NCBI RefSeq assembly: GCF_945859705.1
Contig: NC_079134.1
Location: forward strand, 26,755,636-26,819,635
Reading direction: 5' to 3'
DNA length: 64,000 nt
Source: Episyrphus balteatus
Taxonomy: Eukaryota; Arthropoda; Insecta; Diptera; Syrphidae
Shown here: in pieces, positions 11,385 to 23,287 of the stretch
Layout of the letters: every line of letters starts with the position of its first letter
Numbering within the stretch: the stretch's first letter is position 1
Made by a program: the position numbers and the translations under genes
The notes under the pieces: model-generated
What the model saw: only the letters and a program-made list of their open reading frames with translations
The model's database searches: none
What the model was told of the DNA's origin: nothing

Positions 11385-12452
11385 TTAAACAAAATAAAAT
11401 GCACGACTGGGTCGCACGAACTTGCTCTTGGAGTTAAAATTGCTTAAATTTTTAAGACTTTTTATATAGAAATTTGGAAAAAAAAAAATTCGTTTAAAAA
11501 AAAAATAAAATAAAATCTGAAATTGAATTGCCCTCCAAAACAAGTATGCATATATTAACGTGTATTTTTAGAAAAAAAATTTTCAAAATCGTTAGAGCCG
11601 TTTTTTAAAAAAACAATTTTTTATAAATAATTTTTTGGAAAAAAAGTTTGAAAATAATATTGGTATGCCATTTTGTAGAAATCAGTAATCAACATCTAAA
11701 AACAAAATTTCAAAAAAATTCAATGTCCCGTTTTCGAAAATTTGATTTTTCAAAAAAAATTTTTTTTTAAAAATCCAAAAATTATTTTTTTCAAAATTTT
11801 ATTTTTGGCTTATACTTAAATTATATAAATGCTTCTTCACAAAAAGTTTCGTTGAAATCGAATAAGCAGTTTCTGAAATAATCGGTTCTATGGCAGGTAC
11901 CGTTAATAATGATTTTCCAAAAAAAATTTTTTCATTAGAAGATAGACCTTAGCTTAAAACTAACATTTGAATTTTTTAAACAAAATCGTTGGAGCCGTTT
12001 TCGAGATATTTCAATTTTACTAAAATCGGTATATGACAAGTACCGTTATTATTGGTCCAAAAAAATTAATTCCAAAAACCCCTCTAGAGAGTCGCCAAAT
12101 AACGCTACATACCAAGTTTGACATCAATCGGTCCATCCGTTTAGGCTGTAGTTCCTTATACAGACAGACAGACAGACTGACAGACTGACAGACTGACAGA
12201 CTGACAGACTGACAGACTGACAGACTGACAGACTGACAGACTGACAGACTGACAGACTGACAGACTGACAGACTGACAGACTGACAGACTGACAGACTGA
12301 CAGACTGACAGACTGACAGACAGACAGACAGACGGACTTCCGGGACCCACTTTTTTGGCATTGTCTACCATCGTAATGTCATGGAAAAATGTTATCTCAA
12401 CTTTTTTTTTTGTACGAATGCATAACTTGATATATAGTACCTATATCGCAAG
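11385..12452 (-). repeat. interspersed repeat family B, copy 1, with (GACAGACT)n core
   Basis: Contains TGCACGACTGGGTCGCACG and CTTGCTCTT at the left, several CGTTAGAGCCG/CGTTGGAGCCG blocks, GGCTGTAGTTCC, a long octanucleotide array and CGGGACCCACTTTTTT. The same landmarks occur in inverted order at 32274-32825 (GTGGGTCTCGCAATTCCGTC, CCTAAACGGGTGGACGG, GCGACCTCAGTCGTGCA). It directly follows family A copy 1, so the two may be one longer element here. No coding content. Confidence 0.7.
12161..12333 (+). repeat. (GACAGACT)n microsatellite
   Basis: About 170 bp of tandem GACAGACT octamers bounded on both sides by GACA tetramers. The spurious cysteine/serine-rich frames across it on the minus strand are translations of this repeat. 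It lies at the same place in family B where copy 2 has only a short CGTCTGTACGTCTGTGCG stretch, so it is an expansion of a short seed. Confidence 0.95.
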
Positions 12453-14238
12453 TAAAAAGTAAACAAACAGTACAAAAAAAGTCTGTACACAATAATTTAG
12501 ATCAATTTATATATTTACATTTAAGCTGTCAAACAAAATCATCTCCAATTAAGGTGGAAACAAATTAAATTGCGCGATTTCGTGCTGAAAACTTTGGGCG
12601 ATGAACACACTTCACAGATTTATTTTATTGCGTAATTTGCATTGCAATAAAATTCAATTACTGGATTTTTTTTGTCTTCTTTTTTTTCAAAAGTGCATCT
12701 AACCATGTGAACCGCGCTGTATGTACTCGATACATGTACGAGTTGGTATGCGTTTTTTTTTTTTTTTGTATTTATTTTCTTTCTTTCTTTTGATATGAAA
12801 CGGCTGACCCAGTAAATAAACTCAGGGGTGGGTGAACCTTTAAGCTAAAACTTATAAAAACTTAACATGTCCACCAAGGCGTATAATTAAAAAAAAAAAA
12901 AAGACAAAAATGTATGAGTACTGATGATGATGATGAAAAAGGGGAGAGGTACATTTATATACAAATTTTCACAAATTGCATCCTGCGGGCGAAATGAAAA
13001 TAAAAATGGGAGAGATTTGCTTTTCCTCTTTTTAATTGGCAGGGGCAAACATAACCAACCAATAAAAAAAAACTTCTCCTCTCGGGTCGGGTGGTAGACC
13101 TAAATATAAAATATAATTATCCCATTCTATGGGGAGTCGGGGCAAAACGGTGGCAATGGCGGTGATGGTGCGGTGCAGCATCATTTTTGATGTGATGACA
13201 AAATTCTACCTCGGGGCAAACGGGCGGGCGTTCGCCTCGCCTGCTGAGTAGCGCCTGCCACCGCCGTGTTTTGCTCGTGTGTAATTACCCCTTAATCCTG
13301 TTGAGATTACCTCCACTCATGTCGGCGAAATTGTCATCAAAAACCATGCAGACGACCGAAGCAAGGCGAACGAAATGTGTATTGGGGCATATAAAACAAA
13401 AAAACTTTGTTGACATTTGCCATGACGATGTGACGACGACACGATGACAAACTGAAGAAAAAGAGTCATAATCAAACAAAATTAAATAAACGAACAGGGA
13501 AAGCTATGAGTGATGCTGTCCCCCGGTTTGAGTGATGGACGAAGTGTGGAGTTGGTGGGGAGGTGTCAAGGTGGAGAAGATTTTATTTAAAAAGTTGTAG
13601 ATTTCAGCTTTCAGATGCATCTGTAGCAAGATTTTTGGGAGAAAATCGTCGTTTAGTTTCGGTTAGATATATTTTTTGTGTAGGTATGTTCGACTTTTTA
13701 GATGGACAGACAGAAATAGAAAATGCGAGTGGGTGCTTGATCACTTCAAAAAGAAATTAAATTTTTGTGGAGCATTAGATTTATGTTGTTTTTTTTTTTT
13801 CTTTCTTGTTGTTGTTGTTGTTGAGGGTACCTAAAATTTTGATTGCTTGTAGATTGAATCGTTCATTTGCTTCGGTTGAATTGGAACTAATCTGTATAAA
13901 GAGACGAGATGTCAATTGCAAGATTTGATATGATTGCATGATGCAAAAAAGCCACAAAATATATTTATGGAAAGTGCTGAACTGTAAAAACTTTAAATGG
14001 GGGACATGCTATTGAAGCATTTTACGAGTATGTACTATTTTTGTTATTAGAAAAAGGAAAACATAAAATGTTAACGATGCATAATTTTGTATACACTTTC
14101 GGAATTTTCACCCAGATTTATGTAGAAATAAATCATTAAAATTTGCTGATTACGGAATGCAAAATTTCTAAAGAACATAAAAGACTTCGATTCAAACAAA
14201 TTTTATACTTTTCAATGTTTGAACCGTCTTTTACATTA
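12453..14238. other. non-coding region with a GC-richer block (13080-13480)
   Basis: No gene is supported. The block at about 13080-13480 has unusual base composition for this window, with GGCGGTGATGGTGCGG, GGGCGGGCGTTCGCC and many CGAC/GACG words, and lacks repeat signatures. It has no convincing codon structure. It may be a conserved non-coding or regulatory segment; this is inference only. Confidence 0.35.
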
Positions 14239-15191
14239 CACTGGTCAACAAAATTTAACTTTTTTTTTGCCACAAGAACCAAAATATACTTTTCTAGTAT
14301 TTTTTGGTTTGCTGAATCCGAATCTGAAGTGAGAAAAATTTGATTGGCCTTCGTTTTTGAATTATTACCGTTAGAAAAAGTCAAAAAACCTAATTTTGGC
14401 TGTTTTCGAGGTTCTATTTTTATGTGGGGTAATTCATTATAAACAAATTTGTAACGGTTGTTATAAATTTTAAAATTTTCCCGATATCTCTTTTATTGCT
14501 CGAGATATCTTATTTTATTGCTCGAGATGTCTTAAGTTTCATTTAATAAGTCAAAGAGAAACTAAACTTAATCTAAAGTTTAAGTCACTGGTCACAGAAT
14601 TTTTGCCACACGAAAACCAAAATATACTTTTCTGAAGGTTTTTGATTTGCTGAACTCAAATCCGCAATCGGAAAAATTCTATTAGCCTCCGTTCTTGAAA
14701 TATAACCGTTATAAAAAAAAACCCTTTTTTGCATTTTATAACGGTAATATTTTAAGAACGAAGGCTAATAAAATTTTTCTGATTGTGGATTCGAGTTCAG
14801 CAACCCAAAAACCTTCAGAAAAGTATATTTTGGTTCTTGTGGCAAAAAAAGTTTAATTTGGTTGGTTGGTGTTGTTTCTGATTCAAAGACCACTATTTAA
14901 ATTTTAAATATCCCGGGCAATAAAAGAGATATCGGAAAGATTTAAACATTTTTTGAAAGAATAAAACTAGCTCTTATAGGCACCGTTACAAATTTATTCA
15001 CAATTAATTACTCTACATAAAAACATAACCTCGAAAACAGCCAAAATTACGTTTTTTGACATTTTCTAACGGTAATATTTCAAAAACGAAGGCCAATCAA
15101 ATTTTTCTGACTTCAGATTCGGATTCAGCACCCTAAAAACTACTAGAAAAGTATATTTTGGTTCTTGTGGCAAAAACCTTGTCGACCAGTG
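14239..15191. mobile_element. foldback element, CACTGGTC ends, nested inverted arms
   Basis: Outer arms 14239-14464 and about 14985-15191 are imperfect inverted repeats beginning CACTGGTC and sharing GCCACAAGAACC, CGAATCTGAAGT/ACTTCAGATTCG, TTCTAACGGTAA and CTCGAAAACAGCC. Inner arms 14586-14710 and 14737-14850 repeat the same words in the same order. The flanks read TTA on both sides. It shares its arm sequence with 17960-18230 inside the Transib-like element. No transposase frame. Confidence 0.7.
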
Positions 15192-15661
15192 TTATTTAAT
15201 CTTGAAGGCTTTTTTAAACACATTTTTTTGAAATGACTCACAAAAAAAAAAAATGTGCACTTTAAGAAAGCACATTTTGTGTATATTTAGTTGCATTCTT
15301 AAATACATGAATTAAAACATCCTTACTCAACAATCATTATGTATTTTGAGTTAATTAATAGATGAAATCATAAAAATTGAATATAATATTAAGTTCTTTT
15401 TAGTTAAGTTGGATTTGGTCAATATAACAAATGGTGTAAAAAAAAAAAATATGAAATTACGAAAATTAGTGTATTTTCATTTTTGTAACATTTTACACAA
15501 GAAATTTAGTTTTCCAATAATAACGTCTTATAAATCGATGAACACCGGCTGCACGCACAAAAAAGTGTCTTGTTTTGCCCGAGCCTGAGCTTGCAAACGA
15601 GCGAGGAACAAGCGATAGATAGGATCGATAGACCCAAGCTTTGGCTTGTGGGTCACAAGAA

Positions 15662-15718
15662 GAGTGGAAGAGAGATAAATGTGTCACAAGTTGTGACACA
15701 TTTATCTCTCTTCCACTC
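15662..15718. repeat. perfect 28-bp palindrome with 1-nt centre
   Basis: The left arm 15662-15689 (starts GAGTGGAAGAGAGATAAA) and right arm 15691-15718 are exact reverse complements around a single G. The arm start GAGTGGAAGAGAGA recurs once more at 15738-15751. The surrounding 15490-15760 is GC-richer than its neighbours. Probably the centre of an old inverted-repeat insertion. Confidence 0.85.
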
Positions 15719-16686
15719 CATCGGCCGATGTGTCCGAGTGGAAGAGAGACAGCGTTAAAGTTATCACATAAAATTATCGTCCGTAAACCGACTTTACAGG
15801 CAACTTTTTTTCACTGATAATTTCAAGAAGTAACATATCACAAATCGTGTAAAAATAACATTTATGAAAGCTGTTTACAGTTTAGAAGATAGAAATAATT
15901 GCTTGCAACTAAAGTTACAAAACTGCGAGAATGAGTTTTTTTTACCAAGTAAGGGAATTTTGGTCTAGCTTTTGTTTTGACAATTTTGGAATTCTTAGTT
16001 TAAAAGTGGCGTAAGAAAAGTATTATGTAAGTTATGCCCGGTTAGAAATAAAAGTTACAAAATTAATCTAAGATTTGATTTTTTTCACTTCGACACAGAC
16101 AAATAGATTTTTGTTTAAAGCTATGATTACACGGTCAACGAAATCGGTCAACGCGTTGACTCTCTGACGTCAAGAAAAAATCCATATTCTCTCTGCCATC
16201 TCACCGTAAACGTTCACAATGTCAATGCTTCAAAAACATTGACTATCACACGATTGACACTATTGCGTCAATATTGTCCTAAATTACGTTGACGCGCAGG
16301 TGTGTCAACGTGACGTTTACTTAGCAGTGTCAAAACTATGTTGATCACACTGTTTGACACAAAGCAAAAATTTAAATTTTCCAAAAATATTTTGAAAAAA
16401 AAAGCGGAGAAAATGAGATTTGAAAAAAGTTCTCATAGAAAAATTAAACAAAAATTAGTTTGACATGGTTGCATTGAAATGTAAAAATTTCGAGATATAC
16501 GCAATGCACTTTTAAGATGAAAGTCTTAAATGATTGCTGATAAGATTGTTGAACGAATATAAATGTAAAATTACCAAAGTTTTGTCGAAAAATTAGAAAA
16601 AAAAATTAAAAAAGTTTCGACATTTAATTTAAAAAAAATCGAATAAAAATCAATATGGCCACCTTCAAACGCTTATAGCATAGGAA

Positions 16687-16691
16687 CGCCG
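16687..16691. repeat. target-site duplication CGCCG (left)
   Basis: CGCCG immediately precedes the left CACAGTG terminus and is repeated exactly at 18423-18427 after the right terminus. The related uninterrupted sequence near 54327 has a single CGACG. Five-bp GC-rich duplications are the established signature of Transib transposition. Confidence 0.85.
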
Positions 16692-18422
16692 CACAGTGGG
16701 AAAAAAGTGGAAAAAACTCATTGGTGTGATAGCTGGATTTTTTTATATGTTGGAAGTTTTTCTTACAGTAATTATGTTGTAGAATCAGGATGTGAAAGCA
16801 TTTCTTTCAAAAAAAATTTCTAGATTTAGAAATTTGTATTCAAAGTTGAAAAATTATGATAACTGATGTAAAAACGAGTATTTTTTAAATGGTATAAAAT
16901 CAGTTAAATTTTGACTTTTCAAAAAATTTTTTTTTGTAAATATATTAAAAATAAACAGTTTAACAATATCAGTTACAAGTTTAGCAGAAAAAAAATTTTT
17001 CGATTTTTCATTTTAAGAATACTTATAATTTTCCGGAATTTTGAGTTCAAAAATTGTTTTAACTACTTCCTCTGTTTGCCTCTGTGGGCGGACTCATATC
17101 ATATGATAGTGTTGAATATCAGCAACATTTGGCACCAAAAATCTCATCCTAGTTCGTCCTAATAAACTTTTTAGAGCAATTTGAAGCTAAGCAAATGTGA
17201 AAAACGTATTTTCTAAAAAAGCAGATTATAATAAAAAATGGAAAGATTTTTTTAAAAATCATATGTTTTAATATGTATTTTGATCCGATGAATTCAAATC
17301 TGACGTTAGTTTGAAAATACCTACATATTAAAAAAAAATCGAAAAATACATAAAAAATGGACCGTTTTCAACGTTTTGTGCAATTTATTTAAAATTTTCT
17401 GGGGTTTACGAATATTAGATTCACAGCCGTTTGCTGAATCGAAACCTAAGCATTTATGTTCTAAATAAACTCTTATGTGGTAGTTTACGCAGAGGAAAAA
17501 GTAGAGAATAGGAGCTTATGTTCAACTTAAATTATTTAAGTTTCGTTTCAGCAAATGGCCCTCAGAGCACAAAAAAACTAAAATAAAGATATGACTAAAA
17601 TTAAAACCTACAAATTGTTTCTTAAATTTCTTCCTAAGTCTTAAACAATAATTAAGCTTGCAAGAAAATCTTATTTTGGTTCCCTTGCTTTTAATAATCT
17701 TGCCTGAAAATTTCATTAAAATCGGTTCAGTGGTTAAGGTTTTATTGAGTTTTTTCCAGTTCCCCATACAACGTGAATAACGGTTTCTATTAGAACTATT
17801 TTTCTTCTTTCAAGACCTGTTTAAATCTTTTCGATATCTTTTTTATTTCCCGAGATATCTTAAAATGTAGTAAGTGGGTTCGGCTTCATATATTTATAAA
17901 GGAGATAATGACGGTATAATTTATATGGTAGATATACCATGCCAAACAACTCAAGATATCTCAGGCAGTAAAAAAGATATCGAAAAGATTTAAACAGGTC
18001 TTGAAAGAAGGAAATGAGTTATTATATAAACCGTTACTAAATATGTTGAGACAATTTTACTTATATAAAAGAATAAGGTCCGAAATAGTCATGAAAAAAC
18101 TTTTTTTGCATTTTCTAACGGTAATATTTCAAAAACAGGAGCTGATTAATTTTTTATGACTTCGGATTCGATTTCAAAACATTCAAAACCTTCAGAAAAG
18201 TATATTTTGGTTACTGCAAGTCACGTTTTCTTCGTTACATTTCATACAAAAGTACTAGTTTTCGACTTTTTTCACTTTAGTGGGCGGGGCAGTGGGCGGA
18301 AATTACTGGTGTTGATTTATCTTCTTATTTCCTATTATTCCTGAAAATTTCATCAAAAACGGTATAGTAGTTTAGATTTTACGGAGTTTTTTCCACTCTC
18401 CCATACAAGGTTCCCCACTGTG
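16692..18422. mobile_element. Transib-like non-autonomous element with RSS-like ends
   Basis: The 1731-bp insertion starts CACAGTGGG (16692-16700) and ends CCCACTGTG (18414-18422), with a perfect 5-bp CGCCG duplication. On the left, heptamer CACAGTG is followed after 12 nt by AAAAAACTC (16711-16719). On the right, read inward, CACAGTG is followed after 23 nt by the same AAAAAACTC. Family knowledge: Transib is the superfamily that gave rise to RAG1 and V(D)J signals; its TIRs begin CAC(A/G)(A/G)TG and it makes 5-bp GC-rich duplications. The interior has no RAG1-like frame. It contains an inverted pair at 17780-18010 and a degenerate internal copy of the right end at about 17700-17790 without the heptamer. 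Assignment rests on ends, duplication and an empty-site paralogue. Confidence 0.8.
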
Positions 18423-18427
18423 CGCCG
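18423..18427. repeat. target-site duplication CGCCG (right)
   Basis: Exact copy of 16687-16691. After collapsing one copy, the flanks read GAACGCCGCACCCAATGTTA, which aligns with GAACGACGCAACTAATGTTA at about 54323-54342. Confidence 0.85.
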
Positions 18428-19002
18428 CACCCAATGTTAATGGTTATGGTCTTAAAATGTAGTTTGGAATATACAAATGGTTTTTGGTTTTTTGCAAAAA
18501 AAAAAAATTTTTGCATCCAACATGGATGCAATGACCATACCGAAAAGTTTTTTTTTGTAAAAAAAATAACAAAAAGGTGAAATGAGAACCGCCCACCCTC
18601 CAAAACGGTACTCCATTCAAAAAATCGCCCTACATAATATTTTCCCCATCCAACTTTCATCACATTTATATACAAAAAACAATGTCAATCTGAAACGATG
18701 ACACGCTATTAAATTCTGCCGCGTCAACGCTGGGACAGGGTCATTGCGATGACACCCAGTCCTAAAACCCTGTCAACACGTCCCAATGGCAATGACAGAA
18801 AGATTACACGGTCATCGAAAATAGTCAATGCGTTGACCCAAAAATGTGTGTCAACGCGAGTGTCATCGTACCCGTCAATGCAATGACAGCAGTTTTCGTT
18901 GACGATCACACGACGTGACACTCTTGGGACAGATTGTGACGTCATTTTTACGTCAGAGAGTCAGCGTTGACCCATTTCGTTGACCGTGTAATCATAGGTT
19001 AA

Positions 19003-22000
19003 CTCCTCCTTACAACATTTAATAAATAAATCAATTTGTTTTCTTGTTTTTCTACCAAATGAGTTTCCGCTTTTTAAGACGACCTTTGAAATTAGACCTT
19101 TTTTAATAAAAAAAAAAAAAAAAAAAAACATTTTCTAATACATATTTCGATTTTATAACACAGTTTTTAAATAATTTTTGTATAAATTTCAAATGTTTTT
19201 GTATTAATTGAATGCAAAAAAAAATATGTATAAGAATTTTGAATTAAAAACTTATTCCTGAGAACCGAAATTATAACTTATTTTTGGTGAGAATTTAAAT
19301 TTAATATTCGTCCTCCTTTTTTTGAAGTGAAAAATATTTAATTTAAACCAAACTGTATTAAACACGTAAAATTTCTGGTGTAAAGTTTCAGGGTTACCGT
19401 TACCTTGAAAAGTACAATTAAAAGTATTTTGTTCTTAGAAAATGAATTTACCATATTTACCCTTTTTCTGATAAAATTTTAAAATAAAACATCTCAATTT
19501 GTACTAATTTGAAAGCGCTTTCTACTTTTTTTATGTAACCCAAATTTCGTAAAAACTACCCCAAAATATTTAACAGTGTAGTTATGAACATCCTTGAGGC
19601 CAAAAGTACTATTTTTGCATATTATGGACTAACTTACTTTTCCTGAACACAACGTAGCTTATGAATCTGTTAAGTATAAGAAGTATTTTCACACTAGTAA
19701 TGTCAATTTAATCTGTCTATGCAGCTAGACGACTAGCTTACGATATTTAAGTGGGTATGTCAAACTATCCTCAAAATGACACCTACTGATATGTTTCTAT
19801 GTTAAAAGTGACTGTCATGACGTTTATAAATCCAACCCTTAAAAATATTAACTATACGACCATGTTTTTTGTTTTTTTTTTTTTTTTTTTTCAAGGAAGT
19901 AATGTCGTAGACATTTTAAGCTAATCAAATCCAATGCTATTTTACATCTTTTCTTGTCATAATATGAGCAAAAAAACACGTTAAAACAATAACTACAAAA
20001 CTGCCAATCTTTTTTGTATTATGTCTTGCTAATAGCCAGCCATGCGACAACTTCTAGAAAAGAAAACTGTTTTTCAATGTCAATGTACACTTCACAAGTT
20101 TATAATCGTTTCTAAGAGGATTGCCATCCAGCCAGAAGAAGAAGAAGAAAAAGAAGACTCTCAATGTAAGAAAAATCAAAAACTGTGTACATGTTTAGAG
20201 TACACATGTTACATGAGCTCTTTAATATAAGTGGAAAAGCCTTCCACTTGCCCGTTATAACGACAGACAAGTAGTTAGACAATTAAAAAAAAAAAAAAAG
20301 AGCAAAAAAAAAAAAACTGTCAATGCCATTGACTCAATGAGTTTTTCCTTTCAATTCAAAACCCGAGCACACAACACAAAAGTGGTTGCAAAATAAATTC
20401 TTGAAAAAAAAAAAAAAAAAAACACCCAACATATAGGTAATTACAGCCTCACACGTCACATTACAACGTTTTATAAAAATAGTTTCCCCTGAGTGTGCTT
20501 TTGCAAGTTACCTTACGATTCCCTTCCCGTCCACAATTAGAGACTTTCGATCGATCATAAGAGTTGTAGCCTAGCTAAATAAAAATGAATGAATGAAAAA
20601 TATATAACTTTCACTTGGCATGAAAACCGTGAGTTTTGCACATAGCGTGCCATCAAACTACGCTAATTACCACACTTTGATGGTTGTTATCATTAAAACG
20701 TCGATAAAATTTAAAAAAAAAACCGTCAACACGAAGTAAGAGTAATGACGGTGTAAAAGAGTCTTCTTCGTTTTTTTTTTTGCAAAAACATCCATAAACC
20801 AGCTGAATATAGATACTTTCTTATCTCTTTTTTTTTGCGTTTTCATTGAGGTACTATTAACCGAAAACAATTAAAAATTAATCGCTATGACATATTTTAT
20901 ATGCGTTAATTATTGCCTGATGACAGCGCACCATATGGAGACGGGGAGCGATTTAATTTTAAATTTCCCGTCAAGGCCGTATACATTTATGATTAGGTTT
21001 GACAGTTTGTTTACTTTTAAGCGTTATTTTTTGCCTTGTAGCTTAATTAACTTCCCAAATGCAGTTTGTTGGGGTATACACTGGACCCAAATAACCTAAA
21101 AGTTGAACTAATTCTCAATTAGATTTTTTGGTTGGAATCTCAAGAAAATGACCTACTGTGTGATAGTCCAACACAACATCCATTTACTCAAGAAGTACTT
21201 AATTGAGTTACTAGGAATTCACAAAGTGGATAAGCTATTAAGCGATTAATTTTGTAAACACTTGTTGAAAGCTATAATTTGATATTTATTGACGTGTTAT
21301 TTGACAGGTGGTTAGTTATAAAGTTGCCACTTGAAGTATTTAAAAAAAATACTTCTTCCTGTTGTTTTTTTTTTTTTTTTTCATTTTTGATAGACAAATT
21401 GGACCACTGTATCTCACTGCACCCCAACATCATTTTTATAGCAGTCAATGAAATCAACACTCGGTGTGGAAAATAGAAAACGATCGATTGTTTATGTTAA
21501 TTTTTTCAAAAATTTATTTTAAGAAATGACAAAAAAAAAAAAGAAAACATAATAAATCGATATGATTTCAAAAACAAAAAGAGAAAAGTGCTTCTACCAA
21601 TATCTATTAATATTTTTCCCACATGAAACATATAAAAAAAAAATTATTTGAAAAATACGTGAGATAATCGTTGTGGATTGATCAATATGTATAAAAACGA
21701 GAATAACACACCAAATATGTTGTACAGATTTATTATTATGACTACAAGGTGTTATGGATATTATTACGTGTTAGTTCACAACTTCACAACAGAATGTAAA
21801 CAAATTCACTTTGGAAGGAAATGTCTAGTGCAGAACAAATTAAGTGTTGGAGTGTTGTTTTGTTTTATTCCGATTTTTGATTGTTGGAAAAAAAGTATGT
21901 ACTTTTATAGAAAAATGACACTTTAAAGATCTAGAATGCGAACATATTGAATAATGTATTAACTGAAGATGGTTTCATGGAGAGATAAATACAATATTAA

Positions 22001-22845
22001 AGACTGTGTTATTAGCCAATAAGTTTGTCAAATTCGTTTTGCTGTCAACTAAGAATCAAAATCTCATATATGCCAACCAGGGAAAGGATTTTGATGACCT
22101 ACAAAATTCAAAAAAAGCAACAAAAAAAAAATCAAATAAAAAGCAAAAAGAGGCATTTACTAAACAAAAGAAAAACCCGCTTTTTAAAGTTTTCAGGAAA
22201 CAGCCTTCTGCGGTTGTGTCTAAGAAGCGTTTTAAATGAGCTTAAAAACTTCTCTAACTGAGCAGAAACCTAATTTAATTTAAAATTGTCGATGTTATTC
22301 ACTTCAATGTTTTCGGGAAGTCTGGAGTTGTTGTCGCCATTACCTAATTACAGAATTTATTTGTTCAACTATTTTTAGTCTGTGATTAAAGTTGAAAACA
22401 GTAGTGAATTTTCAATAATTCATTTTCGTTGATATTCTTTAAAAAGGCCAATACTTGACCAATCGGTGTCCTTTTAAAAAAAATAAAAGTGAATATGTAC
22501 AATTACAAAAAAAAACTTTGAAAAAAAAAGGCAAAAAAAGCCAAATTAATAAAAGACAAAGTTAGGAAAAGCCGTTGCCTCATGATAACATTCTATCTGT
22601 TCTGTTACTTTTGTTTTATCCGAAGAAAATATGTACTAGATTTTTTTAATTGTTGGCAGTTCAACGCTTGTATACCTTTGAGTTTGAGTAAAAACCAAGG
22701 TTAATAAGTTTTCCAAAAGTTTTTGGTTTCAATTAATTTTTAGCTTTTCTTAGCTTAAGGCTGCGCAACGCAAACATAAATCCATTGCAATGGAATTTTT
22801 TTCAAAAATTAGAAATATATTAAATTTTAAAGATTAGCTTGATTT
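19003..22845. other. AT-rich non-coding DNA
   Basis: Nearly 4 kb with long A and T homopolymers, a GAAGAAGAA run near 20138-20158 and scattered short open frames without codon bias or recognisable motifs. I see no gene, transposon terminus or structured RNA. Confidence 0.45.
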
Positions 22846-22975
22846 AGGGCCAATTTTTCAATACTCAGATAAACCTCAGTTAGAGCTTATTCATAGGAAT
22901 AAAAGTTTTTTTATATTGACATTTGGCAGTTTTTATTCTTCTGATAGTCTAACTGACGATTGAAAAATCAGGGCT
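22846..22975. mobile_element. about 130-bp MITE, ends GGGCCAATTTTTCAAT-like
   Basis: Left end GGCCAATTTTTCAATACTCAG and the reverse complement of the right end, CCTGATTTTTCAATCGTCAG, form imperfect inverted termini. TTTA and TTAA lie just outside them. Internal AAACCTCAGTTAG and CTAACTG are also opposed. Non-coding. Confidence 0.6.
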
Positions 22976-23287
22976 TAAAAGAATAATTTTACTATACCTA
23001 CATATTTAAATTGAAAAAAATGCAAGGAAAAAAACTTGAAACAATATTTAAAAAAAAAAATGCGTATACGCCACAGTGAACATAAGAATTATTTTTTTTT
23101 CTTTCAGTCCAAGGTTTATTAACGGGCTTCAACTTTTGTCAAAGAAATAGTTTTAAGCAAAAATTTATATTCTATAAATGTTTAAAAAAAAATTGCTGAA
23201 ATACAAAAAAAAAAAAAAAAAAATTAAATTTTAGAATTTTGTTGTCATTAAAAAAATTATTTGAGCAATATTAATAAATTAATACAC

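Larger units (their letters stand above)
16119..18998. mobile_element. TTAA-flanked TIR element with GTCAACG repeats, host of a Transib-like insertion
   Basis: TTAA at 16115-16118 and 18999-19002 flank inverted ends that share CTATGATTACACGGTCAACG. Both subterminal regions are full of GTCAACG/CGTTGAC and TGACGTCA-type words, for example 16133-16160 and 18720-18980. TTAA duplication is typical of piggyBac-type elements, but no transposase is visible. The core 16395-16691 plus 18423-18560 resembles 54046-54470 in a different TTAA family. The middle is interrupted by the element at 16692-18422; without it the host would be about 1.15 kb. Confidence 0.75.

Noticed and set aside
12020..12371. Cys/Ser/Val/Gln-rich open frames on the minus strand
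   Set aside because: They are translations of the GACAGACT tandem array and its flanks; no start context and no composition outside the repeat.
16911..17162. 83-codon open frame inside the Transib-like element as a transposase remnant
   Set aside because: Phe/Ile/Asn/Lys-rich translation of A/T DNA with none of the RAG1-core acidic-residue blocks.
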